A stretch of DNA of 64,000 nt, taken from the NCBI GenBank assembly GCA_020634855.1, contig JACKAU010000002.1:1054001-1118000 (forward strand), written 5' to 3'. The notes beneath the pieces are model-generated. The model was not told where the DNA came from and made no database searches. It was given only the letters and a program-made list of their open reading frames with translations. Positions 35,039 through 43,652 of this stretch are shown one piece after another (the stretch's first letter is position 1; every line of letters starts with the position of its first letter). The stretch is from Anaerolineales bacterium (GTDB taxonomy: Bacteria; Chloroflexota; Anaerolineae; 4572-78; J111). Position numbers and translations under genes: made by a program.

Positions 35039-35488
35039 TTAACGTCTTAACTTTTCAGGCGGTGCATCCAACCACCCGACCTTCAACACGCCCCACAACC
35101 CCACCAAAATAGCTTCGGCGGCATCGTGCCGCAACGACGTGGGACGCGGCGCACCTGACCAATCGATCACCTGGCGAGCTAGATCGTCGGCCACGCGCTT
35201 GGCCTGTGAGCCGCTCTGCTGCTCGCGGGGAAGGAGGAATTGGCTACGCCAATCGCCGGCGCTAATTTGGCGCACAGCAACGCCGCGCCATTCGGCTTCG
35301 CGCTCCCAGATTTCGGCCAGGTGACCACCACCCTCGATGACCAGCCAAGCCAGGTCGCCACTCTCATCGAACACCGCCTTCACGCCTCGCTTGAGGCGGG
35401 CCGCGCTGCCAAAGTTCTTGGAGCGATACCAAATGAGACGACCATCGCGTCCATACAACGCCAACCCCGTTCGTACCCCCAAATCCAC
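35039..35488 (-). CDS. RNase H-fold (RuvC-like) protein
   Basis: The 149-residue frame has the layout of a RuvC/RNase H-fold nuclease: an Asp at the first strand (VDLGVRTGLALY), a Glu after a later strand (LVIEGGG) and LRHDAAEAILVGLW near the end. These would be the metal-binding acidic residues. The GTG start at 35488 cuts into the first strand. A GGGAGG lies eight bases before an in-frame ATT, which would give FLLAVDLGVRTG, so the true start may be that rare codon. The biological role is unknown. Confidence 0.65.
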   Translation of the reverse strand: MDLGVRTGLALYGRDGRLIWYRSKNFGSAARLKRGVKAVFDESGDLAWLVIEGGGHLAEIWEREAEWRGVAVRQISAGDWRSQFLLPREQQSGSQAKRVADDLARQVIDWSGAPRPTSLRHDAAEAILVGLWGVLKVGWLDAPPEKLRR

Positions 35489-35524
35489 AGCCAGTAGAAA
35501 AATGTTACTTAGCCTCCCAAGAAT

Positions 35525-35577
35525 GGAGCATCAAAGCTCTGCTTTGATCGGCTTGACAAAGCAAGCTTTGTCGCTCC
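35525..35577. repeat. REP-like double hairpin, copy 4
   Basis: GGAGC and GCTCC enclose hairpins ATCAAAGC/GCTTTGAT and GACAAAGC/GCTTTGTC. It lies between two minus-strand genes. Confidence 0.8.
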
Positions 35578-35624
35578 GTTATGTTTTCATTTTTGGAGCG
35601 TTTCCCGATGATTATCGGACGTCC

Positions 35625-36278
35625 CTAAATCACCTCACCGTACAGCCGCTTAAAGTGGCGATCGGACATCAAGTCCCCCTTGAGACCTGTGCGGCCATGC
35701 AGCATCCGGTCGTTATCGAAGATAAACATCGAGCCGGGTGATACATCGACATGGATTAAGTGATTATTGACGGCGGCAAAGAAATTTTGGACAGGTTGAG
35801 GCGGGCTTTCCAGCAGATCGTACCGGAAGCGAATGAAGGGGCCTTCATCGCGCTCGGTGATGATTGGAGCAGTCAGCGCCGGGTAATCGATATGGTCGGG
35901 CGGGGGAAAGGTGATCGGGTGTGTCTGTAAATAGTCTACATCGGCCGCATCGAGCGAGTTAAGCGCCTGCCAGCCGTCGGCCAGCAGAGGGATGCCGCCG
36001 CCCGCCGACTCCGGCATAACACAAAACATCGCGATGTACTTCGGCGGTTTTTCAAACCAACTCAGGTCGGTATGCAGATCAAACACCCCGGTGCCGGCGT
36101 ACGAAGCCGGTTGGAAGCCGGGCTTGGGCTTTAAGTCCATCACCAGAGGCAGCCCTAAGTAAGAAATAGGCCGGGCAAAGGTGGCGACGGCAGTTTCTAA
36201 AGCTTGGTCCGGATTGTCCAGACCAACGTCTTTAATAAGGACGTAGCCGTTTTCTTGAATGGCGTTGAGTAGGTTCAC
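35625..36278 (-). CDS. TauD/TfdA-family Fe(II)/2-oxoglutarate dioxygenase
   Basis: The 217-residue protein has the metal facial triad pattern HxD (FDLHTDLSW) and a distal His (DNDRMLHGR), followed by the downstream Arg for 2-oxoglutarate (SDRHFKRLYG). The length is somewhat short for TauD. Family members hydroxylate taurine, carnitine precursors, herbicides and others; the substrate is open. The start is GTG with GGAGGG upstream. The c-di-AMP genes start 36 bases further upstream on the same strand. Confidence 0.88.
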   Translation of the reverse strand: MNLLNAIQENGYVLIKDVGLDNPDQALETAVATFARPISYLGLPLVMDLKPKPGFQPASYAGTGVFDLHTDLSWFEKPPKYIAMFCVMPESAGGGIPLLADGWQALNSLDAADVDYLQTHPITFPPPDHIDYPALTAPIITERDEGPFIRFRYDLLESPPQPVQNFFAAVNNHLIHVDVSPGSMFIFDNDRMLHGRTGLKGDLMSDRHFKRLYGEVI

Positions 36279-36314
36279 TTTATCCCTCCATAATAAAAGT
36301 ATGAATGTAGTAAC

Positions 36315-38408
36315 TTAAGGCGCAACCCTCACCAGCACTGTCTCCGGGATAAGCTGAACGTCCACATTTTTGGGTTTGGTGACAGTTGGAAAAACTTCAG
36401 TGTTACCCTGGCCTAAGTCTGTGGCCTCAAGCGAAACCCGAACCAATTCGGGGTTGGCCTCGATTTCATTGAGCGTTGGCAGCGGGCCGCTTAACAGCAG
36501 ATCGACTTGAGCCGGGCTAACGGTAGCCGTAATCTCAGAAGTGGTGGGCAAAATTTCAACCGGACGCGTCACGGCTAAATCACCCTGCCGAGCGGCGATG
36601 CGGGCCACCACATCCACCGTCTCGATCCGCCTACCTTCGCTGTCAATGGCCTGGACCCCGGCCGGCAGATCGAGCGGCACTTGTGATTTCAAATCGCCCG
36701 CAGCCTGACTAATATCAACCGGGAGCGTATCAACATAACTACCGACTTGATCAAGTTGACTGGAATCGCCTTGTAATGTAACGCTGGCCGGAGTTACACT
36801 GAGGTCGCTCAACCAGTAACCGGCCGGGGGGGTGCCATTAGGAATGGCTCGAACACTGACCGTGCGCGCATCAACTCGCTGGCGGATAGGAACATTAACT
36901 TGCACCTCGGTTGGGTCCAATTTAATCTCCGGAATGGGCTGCCCCTCGCTATCAACGGCTTCAAGCGCGTAACGCTCTCGAACCGACGACGTGACACCAT
37001 CTAATGACACCCTTGCCTGGACCTGATTAATCTGATCAACCAACGGCTCCGGGCCATTCACCGTCGCCGTCATCGGAAAGGTGACGGCCGGGCCGGAAAC
37101 CTGATAAGCAGCAGGGAACCCTTGCTGATCCAAATTAACATTAATCGGCAGAGAGCGGGTGATAATGGGCGCCAGTTCCAAATCAACCGTCTCGGGGTCT
37201 GGCTCTAAAACCAAAACTTGAGGAATACTGGAACTCACTCGGATCGGTACGCGGTGGACGCCCGGCCCCATCCCCTGTAACGAGGCCACCGCCTGAAAGC
37301 TATTAGAGGTTAGGGTACTACTTTGATCCTCCGTAGTTTGGACAATGGCGGATACGGTTGAGGGCGGCGAAGAAATAATTTGGGTATCAGGCGGAAGCCC
37401 TTCCACGCGCAACGGGATATCGGGTACTCTCACCCGCATAATATTGTGGGTCTGATCAAAGGCAAAGCCCCACACAATTAAGGCCAGGGCGAACGAAATC
37501 AACAAGAACACACTATTGATGAGCAGTTGCTTAGCACTCGATTGGGTAATTGAGTGCCACAGTTTGCGTACCCCCTGTCTCAACAAGCTGCGCAGACTAA
37601 GAGACGGCGATGCATGCGTGGCCGGATCAAAAAAGTCGGTCAGCTCTTCCCGGAGTTGAGCGCTGGTCAAAGGCCGATTAAGCACGCCGGCGCGGGCGGC
37701 CGAAATCTGGCCGGTTTCTTCGCTAACCACGACCACCATTGCATCATACGCCTCACTGACGCCCACCGCCGCCCGGTGACGGGTGCCTAATCGTTTATCG
37801 GCCTCCAATGTTTGTTGGGTTAGCGGCAGCACACACCCAGCTGCCGCAATCCGATCAATACGAATGATGACCGCGCCATCGTGAAGTGGCGTCTTGGGGA
37901 AAAAGATGGTTTGCAGCATCTCACTGGTCACCTGCGCGTTGCAGCGAATACCGGTTTTGATGATTTCATCTAAGGAGTCGTTGCCTTCTATGACGACCAA
38001 TGCGCCGGTTTTACTGGCCGCCATATTCTCCACAGCATGAATGAGCTGCGGGAAATAGTTCTCAGCCGTACCTTGCTGGACGGCCTGGGCCAACCCAATC
38101 GTTCGGGCGACTTGTTCAAAAAAGCGACGCAACTGATTTTGAAAGATGATCGGTGTAGCCACCAAGATAGCCACCAAAATCCCTTGAGCTAACCAATCGA
38201 ATGCGGGTAGCGGCAAGACGATAGTTACCAATAACAAAATAACGGCAACGGCTAACGTCTCACGGAAAAGATAAAAGGTGCTTTGCCGAATCACCGACAA
38301 GAGGACAAAAAAGGCCAAGGTGACCAGCACCAGATCGATAATATTAAGCCATGATAGGTTAGATAATAGAAAAAGCGCTTGATTATATAACAGCGTAATC
38401 GAATCCAA
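36315..38408 (-). CDS. cdaA: Diadenylate cyclase (CdaA-type) fused to YbbR (CdaR-type) repeats
   Basis: The 697-residue protein starts like CdaA with three membrane helices (about 20-90). The DAC domain follows, with DGA at 177-179 in PLHDGAVIIR and GTRHRAA at 208-214, the signature of enzymes that make c-di-AMP from two ATP. Another membrane helix (295-316) leads to an extracytoplasmic series of YbbR repeats (325-697). In Firmicutes CdaA and the YbbR protein CdaR are separate products of neighbouring genes and CdaR modulates CdaA; here they are one chain. The DHH phosphoesterase gene lies 23 bases upstream on the same strand. Confidence 0.92.
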   Translation of the reverse strand: MDSITLLYNQALFLLSNLSWLNIIDLVLVTLAFFVLLSVIRQSTFYLFRETLAVAVILLLVTIVLPLPAFDWLAQGILVAILVATPIIFQNQLRRFFEQVARTIGLAQAVQQGTAENYFPQLIHAVENMAASKTGALVVIEGNDSLDEIIKTGIRCNAQVTSEMLQTIFFPKTPLHDGAVIIRIDRIAAAGCVLPLTQQTLEADKRLGTRHRAAVGVSEAYDAMVVVVSEETGQISAARAGVLNRPLTSAQLREELTDFFDPATHASPSLSLRSLLRQGVRKLWHSITQSSAKQLLINSVFLLISFALALIVWGFAFDQTHNIMRVRVPDIPLRVEGLPPDTQIISSPPSTVSAIVQTTEDQSSTLTSNSFQAVASLQGMGPGVHRVPIRVSSSIPQVLVLEPDPETVDLELAPIITRSLPINVNLDQQGFPAAYQVSGPAVTFPMTATVNGPEPLVDQINQVQARVSLDGVTSSVRERYALEAVDSEGQPIPEIKLDPTEVQVNVPIRQRVDARTVSVRAIPNGTPPAGYWLSDLSVTPASVTLQGDSSQLDQVGSYVDTLPVDISQAAGDLKSQVPLDLPAGVQAIDSEGRRIETVDVVARIAARQGDLAVTRPVEILPTTSEITATVSPAQVDLLLSGPLPTLNEIEANPELVRVSLEATDLGQGNTEVFPTVTKPKNVDVQLIPETVLVRVAP

Positions 38409-38431
38409 ATTAAGAAGCCTCCTGATACTGA

Positions 38432-39445
38432 CTAGACGAGGGGTTGCCCTTTAAGATCAGGCGCAAGATCAAGGTATTTTAAGACCAACCGGGCCACACG
38501 GGCGGCCGTGGCCTTAGGGTTTCTACCCCACAGCAAAATATGTCCGCCGGCCATGGTGCCATGCCCGCCTGCGCTGCCTTGCTTGCCAACCACACTTTGC
38601 GCTAGTAGCCCTGCACCTCCTGCCGGTCGAGTTGTTCGTACTGCCAAGATCAATTCTTGGCCATAGTGGCCCATACAGACCACCCACTCTGTACCTTCTA
38701 AACGTAGTAACACGTCGGCCAACTCTGCGGCCAGATCGGGATAAGTCATGGCCCCAATATAAGAAATGACAATCCGGTGATCGTAAATTCTGGCCGCTCG
38801 CAGGGCAGCATCAAAGCTCTTGAAGTACCCTAAGGGCACTTGGGCGCGCTCAATCTCCAGTAAACAATCGACATCAATACGCGGCCGTAAATAAAAGAAG
38901 GCGTCGATATCGGCCAAAGCGGTGCCCCGAGTTAAACCCAGTGTATCGGTTTTGATCCCATAAAAGAGCGCCGTGGCCAGTTTTTGGTCCGGCTCCAAAC
39001 CGCTGGCTTGATAATATTCGGTCAAGATCGTTGAAGTCGAGCCGATATCGACCCGCACATCGGCCAGGGGCGCTAACGCGCTGGCTTCCCGCCAGGGGTG
39101 GTGATCGATCACGACCACCACCGGCGAACCGGCCGGAACGGTATTATTACCCATCTCCGGCTGCGTGTCGATTAAAGCGACCGGCACAGCCGGCGGTAAA
39201 ACCAGGTCATTAAGTTGTGCCAACGGTTGGTCCAAATAATTAACCAATGCTTTATTTTCAGATCGACCAATCATACCGGCATAGGCAATTATTGGGTGGA
39301 GAGCGGTTTTAGCTGACAGCAGGCGGCTCAAGGCCACTGCTCCCGCTACGGCATCCGGATCGGGGTCATTGTGGGGTAGGATAAGCAGCTGATCTATCCC
39401 CTCGACAGCCTTGAACAGTGAGGCAAGCTGTTGCTCTGATGACAT
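38432..39445 (-). CDS. DHH/DHHA1-family phosphoesterase, probable c-di-AMP or pApA hydrolase
   Basis: The 337-residue protein has the DHH-family metal motifs: LILPHNDPDPDAVAGAVAL, a central Asp in VALIDTQ and VVVIDHHPW. A C-terminal DHHA1-like domain contains GGHGTMAGGH. The family includes NrnA and DHH phosphodiesterases that cleave c-di-AMP or its product pApA. Its place directly upstream of the cyclase gene supports turnover of the same messenger. I chose the ATG at 39445, where similarity begins. Confidence 0.85.
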   Translation of the reverse strand: MSSEQQLASLFKAVEGIDQLLILPHNDPDPDAVAGAVALSRLLSAKTALHPIIAYAGMIGRSENKALVNYLDQPLAQLNDLVLPPAVPVALIDTQPEMGNNTVPAGSPVVVVIDHHPWREASALAPLADVRVDIGSTSTILTEYYQASGLEPDQKLATALFYGIKTDTLGLTRGTALADIDAFFYLRPRIDVDCLLEIERAQVPLGYFKSFDAALRAARIYDHRIVISYIGAMTYPDLAAELADVLLRLEGTEWVVCMGHYGQELILAVRTTRPAGGAGLLAQSVVGKQGSAGGHGTMAGGHILLWGRNPKATAARVARLVLKYLDLAPDLKGQPLV

Positions 39446-39684
39446 TGGCTGATCTCTTTCACCTGATCCGCACCGGACAGACAACCTCAGTACGAATTAG
39501 TCTACTTGCTTTGGATTAATAATAGTTGAATACGGGTTGTTTGGCTCTCATTTCATATTTTGACATAATAGAGCGAATTTAACAAGGCTTTAGCCTGATA
39601 AGCGACACAATTTCCCTCTGTTTCTTTTTCATTTTATCGCTTATAATAGGAACCTAAAATGATACTGAATTAAAGGAGAGGTTG

Positions 39685-40095
39685 ATGGATCTTGTTGTTG
39701 GCCAAAAAGCCGAGCGTAGCCTCACCCTAACAGCCGAACACGTAGCGATGTACGCGCAAATGACGGGTGACTATAATCCGCTCCATTTTGATGAGGACTT
39801 TACCAGCAAAACCAAATTTGGTCGATTAGTCATTCAAGGCGGCCTAACCACCGGGCTGCTGCACGCGCTGGTGGCGATGGACATGCCCGGCGCAGGCACC
39901 GTCTTTCTCAGTCAGAATTGGAAATTTACCGCTCCGGTCTACATCGATGACACTATTACCGCCACTGCGGAGGTGCTAAAGGTTCACGCCAGCAAACCGG
40001 TTTGCCAGCTTAAGATCGAGATAACCAACCAACAGGGCGAAACAGTATTAGACGGCGAAGCCTGGTGCTATCAGTTTCAACCGGATGAAGCGTAA
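39685..40095 (+). CDS. MaoC-family (R)-hydratase
   Basis: The 136-residue single hot-dog protein carries the hydratase motif MTGDYNPLHFDEDF, with catalytic Asp and His, followed by FGRLVIQGGLTTGL. It fits (R)-specific enoyl-CoA hydratases of the PhaJ/MaoC group. The start is the ATG at 39685, set by AGGAG seven bases upstream. A TATAAT at 39642 with a weak -35 may be its promoter. The Crp-family gene follows by 31 bases. Confidence 0.9.
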   Translation: MDLVVGQKAERSLTLTAEHVAMYAQMTGDYNPLHFDEDFTSKTKFGRLVIQGGLTTGLLHALVAMDMPGAGTVFLSQNWKFTAPVYIDDTITATAEVLKVHASKPVCQLKIEITNQQGETVLDGEAWCYQFQPDEA

Positions 40096-40126
40096 CCGGC
40101 GGGTCTCGATAAGATGAGGTTGTCTT

Positions 40127-40801
40127 ATGGCTGAATTAACCCCGTCCGATATTCAAACCTATTTCGCTTTTCTGCAAGGCGGCGGTCGTCAGGTAGAAGC
40201 GGAACTGCGCCGGCACGTAGTGGTGACGCAATTACCGGCGGGCGCGTTTGTCTTCTGGGAAGGGGATACTTGCGCCCAACTGGCGATTGTATTGTCCGGG
40301 ACAGTGCGAGTTTACAAAGTCGGTGAGAATGGTCGGGAAATTACGCTGTACCGTATCGAGGAAAACGAAAGCTGCATTTTAACTGCCTCTTGCATTTTGA
40401 GCCACGTTGAGTTTCCGGCCTTTGCCGTGGTTGAAAAAGAGGTGCGGGCTGCATTGATTCCGGCCCCCATCTTGCACGACTGGATGGAACGCTACGATGT
40501 ATGGCGCGAGTATGTCTTCCAATTGATGTCAAAACGGCTGGCCGATGTGATCGCCACCGTAGAAGAGATTGCCTTTCGCCGGGTGGATAGTCGCATTGCC
40601 GAACTGCTGGCTGACCGGGCCAAGCAACAGGCTCACATCCCCATCACCCATCAAGAGATCGCCTATGAATTAGGCTCGGCCAGAGAGGTCGTCAGCCGTA
40701 TCCTCAAAGACTTTGAACGAGAGGGGTTGATTGCGCTGGCCAGAGGCTCGGTTACGGTGCAAAACAGGCCGGCGCTGTTGGAAAAAGCTAAATCGCCCTA
40801 G
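40127..40801 (+). CDS. Crp/Fnr-family transcriptional regulator
   Basis: The 224-residue protein has an N-terminal cyclic-nucleotide-binding-like beta roll (GAFVFWEGDTCAQLAIVLSGTVRVYKVGENGREITLYRI) and a C-terminal winged helix with ITHQEIAYELGSAREVVSRILKDFEREGLI. Two Cys residues in the roll (CILTASCILSHVEF) could respond to redox state, as proposed for CooA/FNR relatives, but no FNR cluster motif is present. A TATGTGA/TCACATA palindrome just after its stop is a likely target. Confidence 0.9.
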   Translation: MAELTPSDIQTYFAFLQGGGRQVEAELRRHVVVTQLPAGAFVFWEGDTCAQLAIVLSGTVRVYKVGENGREITLYRIEENESCILTASCILSHVEFPAFAVVEKEVRAALIPAPILHDWMERYDVWREYVFQLMSKRLADVIATVEEIAFRRVDSRIAELLADRAKQQAHIPITHQEIAYELGSAREVVSRILKDFEREGLIALARGSVTVQNRPALLEKAKSP

Positions 40802-40802
40802 T

Positions 40803-40846
40803 TATGTGATATAGTCACATACTTTTACCGCTCTTTGAGTTATGAT
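40803..40846 (+). promoter_or_regulatory. Crp/Fnr-type site and promoter upstream of the DUF2892 gene
   Basis: TATGTGA and TCACATA (40803-40821) are perfect 7-base arms around 5 bases. A -10-like TATGAT lies at 40841-40846. The palindrome centre is then about 41 bases before the predicted start, the usual position for class II activation by this regulator family. Confidence 0.6.
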
Positions 40847-40899
40847 TGAGTCAAAAGTTAACTCTAATTCACTCACCCATAACAAAGGAGACGGTTATC

Positions 40900-41097
40900 A
40901 TGAAGCAAAATGTGGGTTCTATCGATCGCATTATCCGAGTTGTGCTCGGTTTGGTTATCATTGCCTTAGGCTTTTATTTCAACAGTTGGCTCGGAGCCAT
41001 TGGGATTATCCCGCTCTTTACGGCCGCCGTGGGTTGGTGTCCGGTGTATATGCCGTTTGGTCTTTCAACCTGCCCGGCCAAAAAGCAACATTCCTGA
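40900..41097 (+). CDS. DUF2892-family small membrane protein
   Basis: The 65-residue protein reads MKQNVGSIDRIIRVVLGLVI and ends GWCPVYMPFGLSTC, the signature of DUF2892 (the membrane part of YgaP-like proteins) with two membrane helices. Relatives occur alone or fused to rhodanese and may aid sulfur or cyanide handling. The ATG at 40900 follows AAAGGAGACGGTTATC, which sets the start; an upstream ATG at 40846 overlaps the promoter and is unlikely. Confidence 0.85.
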   Translation: MKQNVGSIDRIIRVVLGLVIIALGFYFNSWLGAIGIIPLFTAAVGWCPVYMPFGLSTCPAKKQHS

Positions 41098-41156
41098 AAT
41101 CGACCCGTAATAGACTCTAAAGGTTTCCAAATTCTAGCCTCCTTTAAAGTCATCAA

Positions 41157-41187
41157 AAGTAGACCAGGGCAATGCTCTGGTCTACTT
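41157..41187. terminator. Hairpin after the DUF2892 gene
   Basis: AAGTAGACCAG and CTGGTCTACTT form an 11-base perfect stem with a 9-base loop, followed by a short TTGG tail without a T run. The rest of the 41098-41393 spacer holds a degenerate copy of the AGGTTTCCAAAT repeat near 41112 and nothing else I recognise. Confidence 0.55.
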
Positions 41188-41393
41188 GGTTGCCTCCATT
41201 GTTGTTATTGAACTCCAAATCTAAAGGACTGGCGCTGTAGCCTTCAACAAGCGCCGGCCACAGCCTCGCCAGATCAGAGCACAATTCCAAGCCATCCTAT
41301 TACATATATTCGGTATAATAATCTTTGGCCCGAACAAACAAAGTGTTATAATGGGCAAAATAATTGGATGGTCTATAAATAAGGAGGGGTTCC

Positions 41394-41855
41394 GTGGGCT
41401 GGCAAACTTTAGAACAGGAAGATATAGAACTGGCCGAGTTTGGTCGAGCCCGATTTGCCGGGCGGCCGGCTTATCTGGCTACAGTTCGCCAGGATGGCTC
41501 GCCCCGAGTACATCCGGTTACACCGATTGTTGGCGGCGGTCACCTGTTCATCTTTATGGAGCCAACCTCGCCCAAAGGACATGACCTCCGGCGGGATGGG
41601 CGTTACGCCCTGCACGCTTCGGTCGAAGATACGGCCGGCGGCGGCGGCGAGTTTTTGATCACCGGCCGCGGCGCCCTTGTCGAGAATGTCGAGTTGCGGG
41701 CCGAAGCCATTCGACATGCCAGTTACAGCCCGGCTGATCGCTACATCTTATTCGAGCTTAGTATCGAAACCGCCTTTTCGACCACTTACGACCCAGACGG
41801 CACGCCTGTTCGCAAACGGTGGCGTCGGGCGCAAACGCAAAGTAGAGACCAATAA
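41394..41855 (+). CDS. Pyridoxamine-5'-phosphate-oxidase-like flavin-binding protein
   Basis: The 153-residue protein has the split-barrel pattern of PNPOx-like proteins: GRPAYLATVRQDGSPRVHPV, then HLFIFMEPTSPKGHDLRRDGRYAL, where the backbone binds FMN or F420. True PdxH residues are not evident, so the substrate is unknown. The start is GTG, supported by AAGGAGGGGTTCC. It ends 65 bases before the acetyltransferase gene. Confidence 0.85.
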   Translation: MGWQTLEQEDIELAEFGRARFAGRPAYLATVRQDGSPRVHPVTPIVGGGHLFIFMEPTSPKGHDLRRDGRYALHASVEDTAGGGGEFLITGRGALVENVELRAEAIRHASYSPADRYILFELSIETAFSTTYDPDGTPVRKRWRRAQTQSRDQ

Positions 41856-41920
41856 CGTAGAAGCGGGGTTAAAAGTAAGGTTTGTAGTCTCTTTACGATA
41901 AGCAGTTCCCTGGAGGCAAA

Positions 41921-42373
41921 ATGAAACCCTCTGACATTACCATCGAACCCGCCGGCGAGGCAACGCTCCAGTCGCTTCTTTCACTCTTGGCCGCCAGTGG
42001 GCTGCCGCCGGAAGGGTTGAGCGATCATCTGGCGACAGCGCTGGTTGCTTGCGATAATGGCCGAGTAATCGGCAGCGCGGCCTTGGAGCTTTACGGCGCG
42101 TCTGCGCTGCTGCGCTCGGTGGCCGTTGCGCCGGATTATCAAGGACAAGGGTTAGGCCGGCAGTTAACCAGAGCCGCCATCGATTTGGCCCGGCGGCACG
42201 GGGTAACGCACCTTTACCTACTAACTGAAACAGCCGAAGCCTTCTTTCCCCAATTCGGCTTTGGCCCGATAGATCGCGCTGACGTGCCATCTCAGGTGAA
42301 AGATTCGCTTGAGTTCACCAGCCTATGCCCGGACAGCGCCTTGGCTATGGCCGCCCCCGTGCCAGTCAAATAA
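41921..42373 (+). CDS. arsN2: ArsN2-like GNAT acetyltransferase
   Basis: The 150-residue protein matches the ArsN2 arsenic-resistance acetyltransferases in several places: ALELYGASALLRSVAVAPDY, an acetyl-CoA loop QGQGLGRQL, LYLLTETAEAFFPQFGF and the C-terminal EFTSLCPDSA. Family members are linked to arsenic operons. No arsR, arsB or arsC is in the window, so the arsenic link is by family only. The MFS gene starts 13 bases later. Confidence 0.8.
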   Translation: MKPSDITIEPAGEATLQSLLSLLAASGLPPEGLSDHLATALVACDNGRVIGSAALELYGASALLRSVAVAPDYQGQGLGRQLTRAAIDLARRHGVTHLYLLTETAEAFFPQFGFGPIDRADVPSQVKDSLEFTSLCPDSALAMAAPVPVK

Positions 42374-42386
42374 GAAAGACCCTACA

Positions 42387-43571
42387 ATGTCGATGAACAA
42401 AAGCTACTGGTCGATCTGGGTGGCAACACTGCTTTTTTTTGCGGCCTTCTACACATTGATGATTCCGCTGCCACTCTATCTGACCGGCGTAGGGTTGCCC
42501 GACTGGCAGGTGGGCCTGGTTTTGGGCGCGTTGGGTATTACCTCACTGCTGGTGCGGCCTATGGCCGGTATGCTGGCCGATGGTTGGGGACGGCGACAGG
42601 TGATGCTGTTGGGGACAGCCTCGCTAATTATTGGCTCAATCGGCATCGGCTTTACCACGCAGTCTTGGCCGCTTTTTGGCCTGCGGGTCTTACAGGCTTC
42701 CGGCTATGTGGCCTTTACCACCGCTGCGACAGCGCTCATTGCCGATCTGGCGGCGCCCGAAAAGCGAGGCTCGGCGCTGGCGATCTTCGGCGTGGCAGCT
42801 AATGTAGCGATGACCCTCACCCCGGCCATCGTCAGCCTTATGCTCGATAGCTTGACCCTAACCGGCGCCTTTTGGCTGGCCGGCGGACTGGCAGCGATTG
42901 GCGGCGTACTGGCTTTGCGGGTTCAGCAACCGCCGCTAGAGCAACAACCACCGGAGAAACAACAACATTCTGTTTGGCTTGATATGCTGCGGCTGGCCAA
43001 CCGGCTGCGGCTCCCGCTGATCATCGCGGCGGTGTTTGGCCTGGCGTTTGGTATCTTTTTTCAATTTACGCCCCTGCTGACCGAGCGCCGTGAGCTTGGC
43101 TCGGCCGGCCTGGTGTATACAGTTTACGGCATCAGCATTATCCTAACTCGGCTATTCACCGGTCGCCTCCTGGATCGCGCTCACCACGGGTTAACCCTAA
43201 TGATTTCTTTTCTTTTGCTGGCGTTGGGGCTGGGCGGCTTTGCTTTAGCTACCACCCCGCTTCATCTTTATTTCGCCGCGTTTCTGGTCGCCGCCGGTTC
43301 AGGAATTTTACACCCGCTACTCATTGCCATTCACGTGGGGCAGGTCTCGGCTACTGAACGCGGTCGAGCCGGCGCGGTATTTTATATGGGCTTCGACTCC
43401 GGCATCGGTTTGGGAGCGTGGCTGCTGGCCCCGATCTTTGAGTGGTTCGGGTTAACCGGGCTGTTCTTATTAGCCGCCGCAACCGCTTTAGCCGGTATGC
43501 TGCCGGTGTGGTGGATGGTCAGATCGACAGGCAAACCGGCGCGGCCGGCGCATGTTATCGAGACTATATAG
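42387..43571 (+). CDS. MFS transporter
   Basis: The protein is 394 residues from the ATG at 42387, with about twelve hydrophobic segments. The MFS motif between helices 2 and 3 is present as GMLADGWGRRQVML, and a related loop GRLLDRAHHG lies in the second half. It is likely a drug or small-molecule proton antiporter. The pairing with an ArsN2-like gene suggests a detoxification operon. A longer frame from 42309 overlaps the acetyltransferase gene and is not needed. Confidence 0.88.
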   Translation: MSMNKSYWSIWVATLLFFAAFYTLMIPLPLYLTGVGLPDWQVGLVLGALGITSLLVRPMAGMLADGWGRRQVMLLGTASLIIGSIGIGFTTQSWPLFGLRVLQASGYVAFTTAATALIADLAAPEKRGSALAIFGVAANVAMTLTPAIVSLMLDSLTLTGAFWLAGGLAAIGGVLALRVQQPPLEQQPPEKQQHSVWLDMLRLANRLRLPLIIAAVFGLAFGIFFQFTPLLTERRELGSAGLVYTVYGISIILTRLFTGRLLDRAHHGLTLMISFLLLALGLGGFALATTPLHLYFAAFLVAAGSGILHPLLIAIHVGQVSATERGRAGAVFYMGFDSGIGLGAWLLAPIFEWFGLTGLFLLAAATALAGMLPVWWMVRSTGKPARPAHVIETI

Positions 43572-43652
43572 CGACTTTTTCATTTCATAGGTGACCACCA
43601 TCTTTAAAGTGAAAATTTAGAATGAAAATTTCTGAATAGTTAGCTGTAAATT

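Noticed and set aside
36315..38408. Two separate genes, cdaA and cdaR, joined by a frame error
   Set aside because: The frame is continuous with a membrane helix between the two parts and no internal ribosome binding site or start was noticed at the junction.
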